64,000 nucleotides of DNA from Bradyrhizobium sp. CCBAU 53351. GTDB taxonomy: Bacteria > Pseudomonadota > Alphaproteobacteria > Rhizobiales > Xanthobacteraceae. Both the position numbers and the translations under genes were made by a program. Positions 44,574 through 54,381 of the stretch are shown here, piece after piece; within the stretch, counting starts at the first letter, position 1; every line of letters starts with the position of its first letter. The stretch spans positions 6,475,501-6,539,500 of the forward strand of contig NZ_CP030059.1 in the NCBI RefSeq assembly GCF_015291745.1. Direction: 5' to 3'. Under the pieces are notes generated by a model. The model did not search any database, had not been told where the DNA came from, and saw nothing but the letters and a program-made list of their open reading frames with translations.

Positions 44574-46322
44574 ATGGCGTTCGGACTATTTCGGAAGCGC
44601 CTGCCGGACCAGGCCGCGCCTGCGGCCGCCCCGGCGGCTCTGCAGCCGGCGGCCCATTCCGAGCCCGCTGCCGTGGCCGAAACTGATTCGGCGCGGGAGA
44701 TCCTGGAGCTGCTGGAACTCGAGCTCGGCGCCATGATCCGCCAGCTCGAACGCGCCGCCAATTCGGTGGCCGGCGGCGCCGAAGCGACCGCGGCGACGCT
44801 TGCCGCCATCCGCGACCGCACCGATGCCCTGACCGGCCGCACCAACGCCGCGCAATCGACCGCGTCCACCTTCGCCCATGCCGCCGACAAGTTCACCCAA
44901 TCCGCCCTGGGTATCGGGACGCAGGTTCGCGAGGCCGGCAAGCTCGCCGACGAGGCCAGCGCCGCGGCACAGGAAGCCCGCGCCAATGTCGATCGCCTGC
45001 GCGAATCCTCAGCCGCCATCGGCAACGTCGTCAATCTGATCGCGCAGATCGCGCGGCAGACGACGCTGCTCGCGCTCAACTCGACGATCGAGGCCGCGCG
45101 CGCGGGCGCTGCGGGAAAAGGCTTCGCGGTCGTCGCCACCGAGGTCAAGGCCCTCGCGGTGCAGACGCAAGGCGCGACCGAAGAGATCACCAAGAAGATC
45201 GACGCATTGCAGCGCGACGCCGCCGGCTCCGCGGATGCCGTGCACCGCATCTCGCAGGCGATCGAGGCGATCCGCCCGGTGTTCGAGACCGTCAACGGGG
45301 CGGTCGCCGAACAGAACGCCACCACCAGCGAAGTCTCCGGCAATGCCGCGAGCGCCTCGGAGTTCATCGTCTCGGTCGGCGAGAGCGCGGCCGAGATCGA
45401 TGCCGCGACGAAGGCTGCCGAGAGCCATGGCGAGAACGTCGCCAGTGCCGGCAAAGCCGTCACCACCTTCGCGCAAAAGCTGAAGTCGCGCTGCGCCGTG
45501 CTGCTGCGTCAGAGCGAGCACGACGATCGCCGCAAGACCGAACGGCTGCCCTGCCATCTTAAGCTCGAGAGCGCGCGCGGCGTGATGCCGGTCTATGAGA
45601 TCTCGATGGACGGCGTGCTGATCGGCGGCGCTGACGCTGGCCGGCTCGCACCGCAAGCGATGATCGAAGGCACGCTCGAAGACGTCGGCGCCTGCCGCCT
45701 GCGCGTGATCGAGCAGTCCAAGGCCGGCGCCCGCGCACAGTTCGCCAGCCCCAATGCCGAGCTCCGCGAAAAGATCGAGGACAAGCTCTGGTCGATCCAC
45801 GAGGAGAACACCGAGTTCGTCACCCGCGCCATGGAGGCGGGCAACGCGCTGACCAATATCTTCGAGCAGGCGGTGGCACGCGGCGAGGTCAAGATCGACG
45901 ACCTCTTCGACACCGACTATGCCGAGATCGCCGGGACCAATCCGCAGCAATACCGCACGAAATATCTCGACTGGGCCGACCGGGCGCTGCCGCCATTCCA
46001 GGAAACCTTTCTGGCGAAGGACCAACGCATGGCGTTCTGCGCCATGGTCGACCGCAACGGCTTCCTGCCGGTGCACAACAAGATCTATTCGCATCCGCAG
46101 CGGCCGGGCGACGTTGCCTGGAACACGGCCAACAGCCGCAACCGCCGGATATTCAACGATCCGGCGGGGTTGGCTGCCGCGCGCAACCTGCGATCGTACC
46201 TGGTCCAAAGCTATGCGCGCGACATGGGCAACGGGAACACGGTGATGATGCGCGAGATCGACGTCCCGATCCGCGTGCAGGGCCGGCACTGGGGTGGATT
46301 CCGTACCGCCTACAAGCTGTAG
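44574..46322 (+). CDS. Soluble chemoreceptor with PilZ domain and C-terminal Cache-like sensor
   Basis: A 582-residue methyl-accepting protein without any membrane helix. After a Pro/Ala-rich start (FRKRLPDQAAPAAAPAAL) comes the signalling coiled coil, with the hairpin tip [20 protein letters not shown] near 165-185. A PilZ-like domain follows near 318-395: RKTER gives the Arg-X3-Arg motif and YEISMDG the second motif, with Glu where Asp/Asn is usual. The last ~165 residues form a domain shared with the next gene (NSRNRRIFNDP, SYARDMGNG, GRHWGGFRTAY). Input thus lies after the signalling part, the reverse of normal receptors. c-di-GMP may feed into chemotaxis (inference). Confidence 0.88.
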   Translation: MAFGLFRKRLPDQAAPAAAPAALQPAAHSEPAAVAETDSAREILELLELELGAMIRQLERAANSVAGGAEATAATLAAIRDRTDALTGRTNAAQSTASTFAHAADKFTQSALGIGTQVREAGKLADEASAAAQEARANVDRLRESSAAIGNVVNLIAQIARQTTLLALNSTIEAARAGAAGKGFAVVATEVKALAVQTQGATEEITKKIDALQRDAAGSADAVHRISQAIEAIRPVFETVNGAVAEQNATTSEVSGNAASASEFIVSVGESAAEIDAATKAAESHGENVASAGKAVTTFAQKLKSRCAVLLRQSEHDDRRKTERLPCHLKLESARGVMPVYEISMDGVLIGGADAGRLAPQAMIEGTLEDVGACRLRVIEQSKAGARAQFASPNAELREKIEDKLWSIHEENTEFVTRAMEAGNALTNIFEQAVARGEVKIDDLFDTDYAEIAGTNPQQYRTKYLDWADRALPPFQETFLAKDQRMAFCAMVDRNGFLPVHNKIYSHPQRPGDVAWNTANSRNRRIFNDPAGLAAARNLRSYLVQSYARDMGNGNTVMMREIDVPIRVQGRHWGGFRTAYKL

Positions 46323-46430
46323 TGCACGCTCAGGCAAGACGCCTGCCGCGAATCATCCTCTAAAGTCGCGACTGGAATGGGAATGCCGCCGTGAGCCGGG
46401 TTGCGGCTCTGACTGGAGGACTCATCGAAC

Positions 46431-47855
46431 ATGTCCGTCGTACAACTTGCCGTCATGGACACCGGCTCCAACCGCACGCTGGCCGAACGGCTGATTGATC
46501 AGCTCGCCGACCGCATCGGCGGCCTCGGCGTGGAGCTCGCCGATATTGCCGGCAACGTCCAGGAAGTCGCAAGCCGCGTCGCGAACCAGTCCGACCGGTT
46601 CCATCACCTCCAGAGCACGGCCGAGACGATGGTCTCGGCCAATCACGACATCGCCAATGCATCGCAGGCCGTGCAGACGACCACGTCGGCGGCGGTCGGC
46701 GAGATCGCGCAGTCCCGCAGCGCCGTCGACACCGCGGTCAGTCACATCTCCGAGCTCGTCGCAGCGGTGGAGCGGATCGAAGCGCGCCTTAGCGCCGTCG
46801 GCTCGGCGCTTGCACAGGTGGCGAAGGTGTCCGGCTCGATCGAGGCGATCGCGAAGCAGACCAATCTGCTCGCGCTGAACGCGACCATCGAGGCCGCCCG
46901 CGCCGGCAATGCCGGCCGCGGCTTCGCGGTGGTCGCAAGCGAAGTGAAGAACCTCGCCGAAGCCACCCGCCAGGCCACGCATCAGATCTCGGACACCGTG
47001 CGCGACCTCGATGGTCAGATCGAAGGCCTGATCGGCGAAAGCAGCGATGCCTCGCAACGTGCCAAGACCGCCGGCGAAGGCGCCCAACAGATCTCCAGCA
47101 TCATCTCGCGCGTCCAGCAGGGATTTGCGTCGGTCGAGGCGGAGATCGGCAGCGTCACGCGCGCGGCGACCTCCAACCTTGGACACTGCGACACCGTCAT
47201 CAGCGAGCTCAACGAGCTCGCGAAGGGCGTCGACCTCTCCTCGCGCGACCTCAAGAATGCCGACGAGCGCGTGGCCAAGCTGCTCGACACGTCCGAAGGC
47301 CTGATCGCGCTGATCGCCGACAGCGGCGTCGAGACTTCGGATACGCCGCTCATCCGCGTCGTGGTCGACACCGCGCAGCGGATCACGGCCGAGTTCGAAG
47401 CCGCCATCGATCGCGGCGACATCACGCTGGACCAGCTGCTCGACGAGACCTATCGCGAAATTCCCGGCACCGATCCGAAGCAGTACCTCACCAACTACGT
47501 CGAATTCACCGACCGCGTGCTGCCCGCGATCCAGGACCCGATCCAGAAATCGGATCCGCGCATCGTCTATTGCGTCGCCTGGGCGCGGGATGGCTATCTG
47601 CCGACCCACAATCCGAACTACCGCCTGCCGCAGGGCAAGGACCCCGTTTGGAATAACGCCAACTGCCGCAACCGCCGCCTGTTCAACGACCGCACGGTGA
47701 AGAAGGTCGCGGGCAACACGAAGCCGTTCCTGCTCCAGACCTACCGCCGCGACATGGGCGGCGGACAGTTCGTGCTGATGAAGGATCTGTCTTCGCCGAT
47801 CGTGATCCGCGGCAAGCACTGGGGCGCCTTCCGGATGGGATTTAGGCAGGGCTGA
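46431..47855 (+). CDS. Soluble chemoreceptor with C-terminal Cache-like sensor domain
   Basis: A 474-residue methyl-accepting protein without membrane helices; a good ribosome site (GGAGGA) precedes ATG 46431. Signalling part: [20 protein letters not shown] near 146-165. After a helical linker a sensor module (about 310-474) has [47 protein letters not shown] and [11 protein letters not shown]. The same module ends the upstream receptor, at a matching position, so the two are paralogues; this one lacks PilZ. The RxYxRDMGxG and HWGxFR blocks look Cache-like, but assignment to a named family is tentative. Confidence 0.88.
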   Translation: MSVVQLAVMDTGSNRTLAERLIDQLADRIGGLGVELADIAGNVQEVASRVANQSDRFHHLQSTAETMVSANHDIANASQAVQTTTSAAVGEIAQSRSAVDTAVSHISELVAAVERIEARLSAVGSALAQVAKVSGSIEAIAKQTNLLALNATIEAARAGNAGRGFAVVASEVKNLAEATRQATHQISDTVRDLDGQIEGLIGESSDASQRAKTAGEGAQQISSIISRVQQGFASVEAEIGSVTRAATSNLGHCDTVISELNELAKGVDLSSRDLKNADERVAKLLDTSEGLIALIADSGVETSDTPLIRVVVDTAQRITAEFEAAIDRGDITLDQLLDETYREIPGTDPKQYLTNYVEFTDRVLPAIQDPIQKSDPRIVYCVAWARDGYLPTHNPNYRLPQGKDPVWNNANCRNRRLFNDRTVKKVAGNTKPFLLQTYRRDMGGGQFVLMKDLSSPIVIRGKHWGAFRMGFRQG

Positions 47856-48034
47856 CGGCGGGTACTCCGGCGTCCCCAACTCAAAAGCTCGAAAACAACC
47901 CCATGCACAGTAGCCGGGGCGTGCGGAATCAATGGCTTGCGGAGGCAGGCCATGAGAGCGTTTTGACTCGTCGGGCAAAACAGGAGCACGCCGACGCGTT
48001 CGCAGGGATCACACGGAGAGTGAGACGCCGGCGT

Positions 48035-48859
48035 TCAGCTCAACCAGAATTTCGGCGTCGCCGGCTCCAGCCTTCCACCGACACGCACCGGCGCAATCTT
48101 CAGCGCAAGGCCCGTGGCATCATCCGTCTCCACCACGACGCCGCTCAGCGTCGCTGCGCCCCCGGCCGGCTCGAAGCGGCCTGACGGGATTCCCGAGGTG
48201 AACCTGCGCAGCGGCTCTTCCTTCTGCATGCCGATGATGGAATCGTAGTCGCCGGTCATGCCGGCATCGGTCATGTAGGCAGTGCCGCCCGTGAGGATCT
48301 GGTGGTCGGCGGTCGGGACATGGGTGTGCGTGCCGACGACGAGGCTGGCGCGGCCGTCGCAGAAGAAGCCGATGCCCTGCTTCTCGCTCGACGCCTCGCA
48401 ATGGAAATCGACGACGATGGCGTCCGCGGCAACGCCGAGCGGGCAGGCCCCGAGCTCGCGCTCCAATGCTGCGAAGGGATCATCGAACGGGGTCATGAAG
48501 ACGCGGCCCAACGCGTTGACGACGAGGGCGTGCTTGCCGTTCTTGGTCTCGACCAGGGCGGCGCCACGGCCGGGCGTGCCGCGCGGATAGTTGGCGGGAC
48601 GCACCAGGCGCTCGGCGCGCTCGATGAACACGAGCGCCTCGCGCTGGTCCCAGGAATGGTTGCCGAGCGTCACCGCGTCGGCGCCCGCGTCGAGAAACTC
48701 CTGATAGATCGCTTCCGTGATGCCGAAGCCGCCGGCGGAATTCTCGCCGTTGACGACGACGAAATCGAGCGACCAGTCCTTGACCATGCCGGGCAGATAT
48801 TCGGCGATGGCGTTGCGCCCCGCTCGGCCGACGACATCACCCACGAAGAGAATGCGCAA
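48035..48859 (-). CDS. ymdB: TIGR00282/YmdB family metallophosphoesterase
   Basis: A 274-residue phosphodiesterase. MRILFVGDVVGRAGRNAIAE near 1-20 and VNGENSAGGFGI near 37, TLGNHSWDQRE near 64, DFHCEASSEKQG near 150, VVGTHTHVPTADH near 172 and TDAGMTGDYDS near 192 match the YmdB family (2',3'-cyclic nucleotide phosphodiesterase fold). Its role may include RNA-related signalling. Its start overlaps the end of the 5-FCL gene by 23 bases, so the two are co-translated. Confidence 0.94.
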   Translation of the reverse strand: MRILFVGDVVGRAGRNAIAEYLPGMVKDWSLDFVVVNGENSAGGFGITEAIYQEFLDAGADAVTLGNHSWDQREALVFIERAERLVRPANYPRGTPGRGAALVETKNGKHALVVNALGRVFMTPFDDPFAALERELGACPLGVAADAIVVDFHCEASSEKQGIGFFCDGRASLVVGTHTHVPTADHQILTGGTAYMTDAGMTGDYDSIIGMQKEEPLRRFTSGIPSGRFEPAGGAATLSGVVVETDDATGLALKIAPVRVGGRLEPATPKFWLS

Positions 48860-49433
48860 CTTCAGAACTCCGGAAATCGAACACGTCCGATTCCGTTAGC
48901 ACATAATCCAGCGCGACGTCGTGCGATAGTGCCGGAACCGCCTTGATCTCCTGCGCTGCAAAAGCAAGCCCGATGCCGACGATCTGCTTGGCCTTGCGCA
49001 AATGCGCGAAGGTGAAATCGTAATGCCCGGCGCCATAGCCAATGCGATGGCCGAGGCGATCGAATGCCGCGAGCGGCGTCAGCATGACATCCGGAATGAC
49101 TTCAGCCGCCGCCGGCGACGGTTCGGGAATGCCGAGCGGGCCGAGCATCAGACGATCGTTCGGATGGAAGATGCGGAAGACCAGGGCCTGGCCGCGCGCG
49201 GTGACGCAAGGCAGCGCCAGCTTGGCGCCCTGCTCCGCAAGCGCCTTCATCAGCGGCATCGGATCGATCTCGCTGCGGATCGGCGAATAGCCGGACACGA
49301 TGCTGCCGGGCAGAAGCTTGAACGGGAGCCCACGCTTGGCGAGCTTTGCGGCGGCGGCGCTGCGCTTCTTCTCGCTCAAGGCGTCGCGCGCCGCGAGGGC
49401 TTTGGCACGGAGTTCGGCTTTCGTGTTGGGCAT
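48837..49433 (-). CDS. 5-formyltetrahydrofolate cyclo-ligase
   Basis: A 198-residue protein from ATG 49433 (MPNTKAELRAKALAARDALS). GSIVSGYSPIRSEIDPMPL near 43, and the signature LTPLAAFDRLGHRIGYGAGH near 127-146, are diagnostic. It converts 5-formyl-THF to 5,10-methenyl-THF with ATP. Longer frames to 49559 run into the 6S RNA side. As in E. coli (ygfA), it lies next to the 6S RNA locus and zapA. Confidence 0.95.
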   Translation of the reverse strand: MPNTKAELRAKALAARDALSEKKRSAAAAKLAKRGLPFKLLPGSIVSGYSPIRSEIDPMPLMKALAEQGAKLALPCVTARGQALVFRIFHPNDRLMLGPLGIPEPSPAAAEVIPDVMLTPLAAFDRLGHRIGYGAGHYDFTFAHLRKAKQIVGIGLAFAAQEIKAVPALSHDVALDYVLTESDVFDFRSSEVAHSLRG

Positions 49434-49654
49434 GCGCGTTTTCCCCCGAAGGCGAAGTCTTGCTCCGCCGTCATCACCCGCGACGCGGACGATCCGATAT
49501 TCCAGAGACGCCAGTGCTAGACCTCGACGCGGCGGCGTACTCGATGCCCCCGGTCCCACGTGCGCAATTGCGCATTAAGGGGGCATGACACCGAGATTGG
49601 ACCGCAAGCGTGTCGGGGACGCAATTCGACAGGCACGAACCAGAAGGAAGAAAC

Positions 49655-49822
49655 AGAGCGAAGCCGCGTACGCCGTTGAAGCACTCGATCCCGGAGTTCC
49701 CTACGAAAGTAGGTGGGCACCATATGTCCGGGCCCACGGGCCCGGCCAGGGACAGTTCCCTAAAGGATCGATAAGGCCCCGGGGATATATGGCTCCTGAC
49801 GCGCGTCGCAGCCTCGCAGGGC
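49655..49822 (-). ncRNA. ssrS: 6S RNA (ssrS), candidate
   Basis: Locus and structure both fit. The gap between zapA and 5-FCL is the classical home of 6S RNA. On the minus strand GCGAGGCTGCG (49818-49808) can pair with CGCGGCTTCGC (49669-49659): eleven continuous pairs, two G-U, enclosing 160 nt, the normal 6S length. Inside are further pairs TCGATCC (49772-49766) with GGATCGA (49692-49686), and GTGGGC with GCCCAC. A -10-like TACATT (49830-49825) lies a few bases before the 5' arm, and a T-rich stretch follows. The RNA binds sigma-70 RNA polymerase (known). The ends are approximate. Confidence 0.75.
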
Positions 49823-49824
49823 CA

Positions 49825-49830
49825 ATGTAA
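49825..49830 (-). promoter_or_regulatory. -10-like element for the 6S RNA
   Basis: TACATT (extended as TGTTACATT) precedes the predicted 6S start by about six bases. The expected -35 near 49848-49853 reads TGGCGA and is weak. Confidence 0.4.
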
Positions 49831-49916
49831 CAACGATACTGACGAATCGCCAGCCCGGCGAGAGAGCGTGCTTCGGCGTAATGAAGCGGGCTGCGAGCCA
49901 CGGCGGAAGTCCGCTC

Positions 49917-49940
49917 CCTCCCCCGTCTGCGGGAGAGGGT
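49917..49940 (-). terminator. Hairpin after zapA
   Basis: CCCTCCCCCG (49917-49926) pairs with CGGGAGAGGG (49931-49940), one mismatch, around a TCTG loop. It separates zapA (ends 50019) from the 6S RNA region. The rest of 49434-50018 outside the RNA and this hairpin shows no gene. Confidence 0.5.
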
Positions 49941-50018
49941 TGGGGAGAGGGTGTCTCCACATCGGGACAATCCCGCAGAGGATCCGGGGCGATTACTCAG
50001 CGCAGCTTTCGCGGCTCG

Positions 50019-50402
50019 TTACCCAATCGCGATCCCGTTGCCGACGGTGCGGTTCAGGACCTGGGTCGACTTCTCGATGCGTTCGGCGGCGGCGTTCAGG
50101 GCGTTCACCACCGCAGTCTGCGTCATCCTGGCGCGCTCGACGGCGGCATTGCGGAAATCGCGCAGCTCGGTCAGCTCCTGCTCCATGCTGCGGACACGGT
50201 TGCCGACGTCGACCAGTTCGTCGCAGACGGTCAGCGCCGCCATCACGGTGAGGCGCGCATCGCCGATCTCGCCGAACTTTCCGCGCAGCGACTGGATCCG
50301 CGTCTCCAGGCTCTCGGCGAGCTTGAGCAGCCGCACCTCCTGGCCCTCCTCGCAGGCCATGCGATATTGCCGGCCATTGATGGTGACGTTGATGTGGCTC
50401 AT
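50019..50402 (-). CDS. zapA: Cell division protein ZapA
   Basis: A 127-residue protein. The N-terminal fold MSHINVTINGRQYRMACEEG plus RLLKLAESLETRIQSLRGKF near 24-43, then a long coiled coil (VRSMEQELTELRDFRNAAVE near 70-90) is the ZapA layout. It bundles FtsZ filaments at the Z-ring. It overlaps the upstream DUF4164 gene by four bases (ATGA) and is followed by the 6S RNA locus. Confidence 0.93.
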   Translation of the reverse strand: MSHINVTINGRQYRMACEEGQEVRLLKLAESLETRIQSLRGKFGEIGDARLTVMAALTVCDELVDVGNRVRSMEQELTELRDFRNAAVERARMTQTAVVNALNAAAERIEKSTQVLNRTVGNGIAIG

Positions 50403-50719
50403 CCGTCCTCTCCGGTATCGAGCACCGAGCGTATCGTGACGATCGCGGAATCCAGCCGGTCGGAGATCTCGCGATTGGTGCGCTCGAGCTTGCGCGCCTT
50501 CACCAGCGCGCCGTCGAGCTCGTCGGCAAGCCGCGAGCGGTCCGCGCCCAGCGCCTGGATCCGCGCCGCGAGCTCGTTCTCGTCGCGATCGGCGTCGCGC
50601 CGGCGCTCCACCGCGCTTTCGAGCGCGTCGAGCGCCGCCATCAGCCTGCGGGTCGCGATCTCGATCTCGACCGCGGAGGACTCCGTCATGGCGGCACTGT
50701 TGGACACGCGATCGTTCAT
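50399..50719 (-). CDS. Small coiled-coil protein (DUF4164-like)
   Basis: A 106-residue helical protein from ATG 50719 (or a later ATG at 50689). Charged heptad-like sequence (ATRRLMAALDALESAVERRR, ALVKARKLERTNREISDRLD) gives one long coiled coil without a signal or membrane helix. A small coiled-coil gene with DUF4164 is a standard neighbour of zapA in Rhizobiales and overlaps it here, suggesting a division role (inference). No catalytic residues are apparent. Confidence 0.75.
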   Translation of the reverse strand: MNDRVSNSAAMTESSAVEIEIATRRLMAALDALESAVERRRDADRDENELAARIQALGADRSRLADELDGALVKARKLERTNREISDRLDSAIVTIRSVLDTGEDG

Positions 50720-51094
50720 GCAGTCAGCGGTGGAACCTGGCGGCCTTTGCCCAGTGGCCTTTTCCTGGAGCTTGCCGCCCGGCAAAAGACTCGGTTCGGC
50801 AAGCGGTTAGAACCAGAAATTTACAAAGCAAGCTAGCCCAGCGCAACGCCGCCGCGAAACTATGCACCGATCAATCGGGACGGAGGCCGTCCCGATCCGT
50901 CAGTTCCTCCCTCCCAGGTACCTGACGGAAAAGCGATCTCCACAGAGGCAACTTTTGCGGCCAAATCCGCGTTTGACTGCCTTGGACTCCCGGAACCGAG
51001 GTGCTATCCCAGCCCCGACCTTCAGTGGCCGCCAGGCTCCTCCCGCGCGGGCGTACATCGCCTCCAAGCGCCTCATTTCAGACGGATTTCAGAC
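50720..51094. other. Divergent gap upstream of tkt
   Basis: This 375-base gap lies between the DUF4164/zapA unit (minus) and tkt (plus). A good candidate promoter is at 50982-51010; I see no gene, RNA or repeat in the remainder. Confidence 0.5.
50982..51010 (+). promoter_or_regulatory. Candidate sigma-70 promoter for tkt
   Basis: TTGGAC (50982-50987), a 17-base spacer, then TATCCC (51005-51010). The start of transcription would be near 51017, giving a 5' leader of about 78 bases before the tkt ATG at 51095. Hexamers are reasonable for this group but the -10 is imperfect. Confidence 0.4.
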
Positions 51095-53080
51095 ATGACG
51101 CAGGTCGATCACTCCCGTATGGCCAACGCGATCCGCGGGCTTTCGATGGACGCCGTCGAGAAGGCGAAGTCGGGTCATCCCGGCCTGCCGATGGGTGCCG
51201 CCGACATCGCCACCGTGCTGTTCACGCAGTTCCTGAAATTCGACGCCGCCGCGCCCGCCTGGCCGGACCGCGACCGCTTCGTCCTCTCGGCCGGCCACGG
51301 TTCGATGCTGCTTTATTCGCTGCTGTACTTGACCGGCAATTCCGAGATGACGCTGGACCAGATCAAGCAGTTCCGCCAGGTCGACTCGCTCACCCCCGGG
51401 CATCCCGAGAATTTCCGCACCAAGGGCATCGAGACCACCACCGGTCCGCTCGGCCAGGGCATCTCGACCGCGGTCGGCATGGCGCTCGCCGAGAAGATGC
51501 TCGCCGCCGAGTTCGGCAAGAAGATCGTCGATCACCACACCTATGTGCTCGCCTCCGACGGCGACCTGATGGAAGGCGTGTCGCAGGAAGCGATCGCGAT
51601 GGCCGGCCACTGGAAGCTCAACAAGCTGATCGTGCTCTACGACGACAACGGCATCTCGATCGACGGCCCGACCTCGATCGCCGATTCCGTCGACCAGGTG
51701 AAGCGCTTCAAGTCGGCCGGCTGGGCGGCCGAGAAGATCGACGGCCATGACCAGGCGGCGATTGCCGATGCGATCACGCGCGCGAAGAAATCCAACAAGC
51801 CGACGCTGATCGCCTGCCGCACCACCATCGGCTTCGGCGCGCCGCACAAGGCCGGCACCTCGAAGGTGCATGGCGAGGCCCTCGGCGCCGACGAGCTCAA
51901 GGCCGCCAAGGAAAATCTCGGCATCTCGCTCGAGCCGTTCGCGGTCGCCGAGGACGTGCTGAAGGCGTGGCGCGCAGCCGGCAGCCGCGGCGCGGCGGCG
52001 CGCCAGGAATGGGAAGCACGGCTCGGCGAGCTCGGCAGCCGCAAGCGCGCCGAGTTCGAGCGTCGCCTGCGCCACGAGCGTCCCGCTTCGCTCGCAAAGG
52101 CGGTGCGCGCCTACAAGAAGGAGCTGCTGGAAAAGCCGATGACAGCGGCGACCCGCAAGTCCTCGGAAGCGGTGATCGAGGTGATCGCCGGCGCGATGCC
52201 CATGGAATTTTTGGCGGGCTCGGCCGACCTCACCGGCTCCAACAACAACAAGGCGAAGTCGGCGACCGCCTTCTCCGCCAAGACGCCGAAGGGCCGCTTC
52301 ATCCATTACGGCATCCGCGAGCACGGCATGGCCGCCGCGATGAACGGCATTTTCCTGCACGGCGGCTTCGCACCGAACGGCGCGACCTTCCTGGTGTTCA
52401 CCGACTACGCACGTCCCGCGATGCGCCTTGCCGCTCTGATGGGCTCCGGCGTCGTGTACGTCATGACCCATGACTCGATCGGGCTCGGCGAAGACGGTCC
52501 GACCCATCAGCCGGTCGAGCATCTCGCCGCGTTGCGCGCCATTCCGAACATGCGCGTGTTCCGGCCGTGCGATGCCATGGAGGTCGCCGAGTGCTGGGAG
52601 CTCGCGCTCAATCGCGTGGACGGTCCGACCGTGCTGGCGCTGACGCGGCAGAACCTGCCGCAGCTGCGCACCACCGCACCGAACGACAACCCCTGCGCGG
52701 CCGGCGCCTACGAGCTGGTCGCAGCCGAGGGCGAAGCCAAGGCGACGCTGTTCGCCTCCGGCTCCGAGGTCGAGATCGCGGTCGCCGCCCAGAAGCAGCT
52801 CGCGGAACGCGGCATCGCCTCGCGCGTTGTTTCCGTTCCGTCGCTCGAGCTGTTGTTAGCGCAACCAGAGGCCAAGCGCGCCGCCATCATCGGAAATGCG
52901 CCAGTGAAGGTCGCGATTGAAGCTGCCGTACGCTGGGGCTGGGATGCCGTGATCGGCCAGGATGGCGAATTCGTCGGCATGCATTCCTTCGGCGAAAGCG
53001 GCCCGGCCAAAGAGCTTTACAAGCACTTCGGTATTACCGCCGAGGCTGCGGTTAACGCTGTGCTGAAGCGCGTTTCCTGA
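51095..53080 (+). CDS. tkt: Transketolase
   Basis: A 661-residue enzyme of standard length. [20 protein letters not shown] near 24-43, [15 protein letters not shown] near 68, [20 protein letters not shown] near 112-131, TPP-binding [20 protein letters not shown] near 154 with DDNGISIDG near 185, and TKFAKTP-like [20 protein letters not shown] near 397-416. It moves two-carbon units between sugar phosphates with thiamine diphosphate and Mg2+. First gene of a carbon-metabolism set tkt-gap-pgk-fba-fda on the same strand. Confidence 0.98.
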   Translation: MTQVDHSRMANAIRGLSMDAVEKAKSGHPGLPMGAADIATVLFTQFLKFDAAAPAWPDRDRFVLSAGHGSMLLYSLLYLTGNSEMTLDQIKQFRQVDSLTPGHPENFRTKGIETTTGPLGQGISTAVGMALAEKMLAAEFGKKIVDHHTYVLASDGDLMEGVSQEAIAMAGHWKLNKLIVLYDDNGISIDGPTSIADSVDQVKRFKSAGWAAEKIDGHDQAAIADAITRAKKSNKPTLIACRTTIGFGAPHKAGTSKVHGEALGADELKAAKENLGISLEPFAVAEDVLKAWRAAGSRGAAARQEWEARLGELGSRKRAEFERRLRHERPASLAKAVRAYKKELLEKPMTAATRKSSEAVIEVIAGAMPMEFLAGSADLTGSNNNKAKSATAFSAKTPKGRFIHYGIREHGMAAAMNGIFLHGGFAPNGATFLVFTDYARPAMRLAALMGSGVVYVMTHDSIGLGEDGPTHQPVEHLAALRAIPNMRVFRPCDAMEVAECWELALNRVDGPTVLALTRQNLPQLRTTAPNDNPCAAGAYELVAAEGEAKATLFASGSEVEIAVAAQKQLAERGIASRVVSVPSLELLLAQPEAKRAAIIGNAPVKVAIEAAVRWGWDAVIGQDGEFVGMHSFGESGPAKELYKHFGITAEAAVNAVLKRVS

Positions 53081-53228
53081 GAGTTGAGCTTGCCGTAAAA
53101 AAGGACTACGTAATCTCCCATATGATCAAGCACCGCCCGGCCGAACCGGGCGCCCGCCCCTAAAAAACCCTCGCAGGCGCGCATAGCGCGTTGTGCGGGA
53201 TGACAACGGTCATTGAAGGAGACGAAAC

Positions 53229-54236
53229 ATGGCAGTCCGCGTTGGAATTAACGGTTTTGGCCGCATCGGCCGCAACATCCTGCGGGCTATCGCCGAGTCC
53301 GGCCGCAAGGACATCGAGGTCGTCGGCATCAACGACCTCGGCCCGGTCGAGACCAACGCTCATCTGCTCCGTTTCGACAGCGTCCATGGCCGCTTCCCCG
53401 GCACCGTCACCGTCGATGGCGACTCGATCAATCTCGGCGGCGGCAAGATCAAGGTGACCGCCGAGCGCGATCCCTCGAAGCTGCCCTGGAAGGATCTCGG
53501 CGTCGACATCGCGATGGAATGCACCGGCATCTTCACCTCGAAGGACAAGGCCTCCGCGCATCTGACCGCCGGCGCCAAGCGCGTGCTGGTCTCCGCGCCC
53601 GCCGACGGCGCCGACGCCACCATCGTCTACGGCGTCAACCATGAGACGCTGACCAAGGATCATCTGGTCATCTCCAACGGAAGCTGCACCACCAACTGCC
53701 TGGCGCCGGTCGCCAAGGTGCTGAACGACCTCGTCGGCATCGAGACCGGCTTCATGACCACGATCCACGCCTATACCGGCGACCAGCCGACGCTCGACAC
53801 GATGCACAAGGATCTCTACCGCGGCCGCGCGGCGGCGATGTCGATGATCCCGACCTCGACGGGTGCTGCGAAGGCGATCGGCCTCGTGCTGCCCGAACTG
53901 AAGGGCAAGCTCGACGGCGTCGCGATCCGCGTGCCGACCCCGAACGTCTCGGTGGTCGACCTCAAGATCGTCGCCAAGCGCGCCACCGACGCCAAGGAGA
54001 TCAACGCGGCGATGAAGCGCGCCAGCGAGCAGCAGCTCAAGGGCATCCTCGGCTACACCACCGCGCCGAACGTCTCGATCGACTTCAACCACGACCCGCA
54101 CTCCTCGACCTTCCACGAGGACCAGACCAAGGTGCAGAACGGCACGCTGGTGCGCGTGATGTCCTGGTACGACAACGAGTGGGGCTTCTCGAACCGCATG
54201 GCGGACACCGCCGCTGCGATCGCGAAGGTGATCTGA
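53229..54236 (+). CDS. gap: Glyceraldehyde-3-phosphate dehydrogenase (type I)
   Basis: A 335-residue enzyme. NAD motif [17 protein letters not shown] near 4-20, catalytic Cys in [13 protein letters not shown] near 150-162 (GSCTTN rather than the usual ASCTTN), and [12 protein letters not shown] near 313. AGGAG precedes the ATG. It links glycolysis, gluconeogenesis and, where present, the Calvin cycle. ELNDL-like [20 protein letters not shown] near 33 suggests NAD preference. The 148-base gap to tkt contains no gene. Followed by pgk. Confidence 0.98.
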   Translation: MAVRVGINGFGRIGRNILRAIAESGRKDIEVVGINDLGPVETNAHLLRFDSVHGRFPGTVTVDGDSINLGGGKIKVTAERDPSKLPWKDLGVDIAMECTGIFTSKDKASAHLTAGAKRVLVSAPADGADATIVYGVNHETLTKDHLVISNGSCTTNCLAPVAKVLNDLVGIETGFMTTIHAYTGDQPTLDTMHKDLYRGRAAAMSMIPTSTGAAKAIGLVLPELKGKLDGVAIRVPTPNVSVVDLKIVAKRATDAKEINAAMKRASEQQLKGILGYTTAPNVSIDFNHDPHSSTFHEDQTKVQNGTLVRVMSWYDNEWGFSNRMADTAAAIAKVI

Positions 54237-54242
54237 ACCAGG

Positions 54243-54380
54243 TCTCGTGTCCCGGGCGCGGTGCAGCGCCTAAGCGCTGCTCCGCAGAACCGGGACCCAT
54301 TCAATTGCGGGACTCGCTGTGATGTGGGTCCCGGTTCTGCAGCGCATCGCTTCGCGCTGCGCAGCGCCCGGGACAAGAGA
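54243..54380. repeat. Intergenic palindromic repeat (CTCGTGTCCCGG type)
   Basis: The left end TCTCGTGTCCCGGGCGC (from 54243) is mirrored by GCGCCCGGGACAAGAGA (to 54380); internally GGACCCATT mirrors with GTGGGTCCC-like sequence and TTCTGCAGCGCATCGCTTCG pairs with itself. The first arm reappears at 13172. It fills nearly the whole gap between gap and pgk, so its 3' end lies a base before the pgk start and its hairpins could affect pgk translation. Confidence 0.75.
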
Positions 54381-54381
54381 G

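Noticed and set aside
47856..48034. Small ORFs and weak hairpin between the second soluble receptor and ymdB
   Set aside because: Short frames have no ribosome site and the hairpin is imperfect with no T-run.
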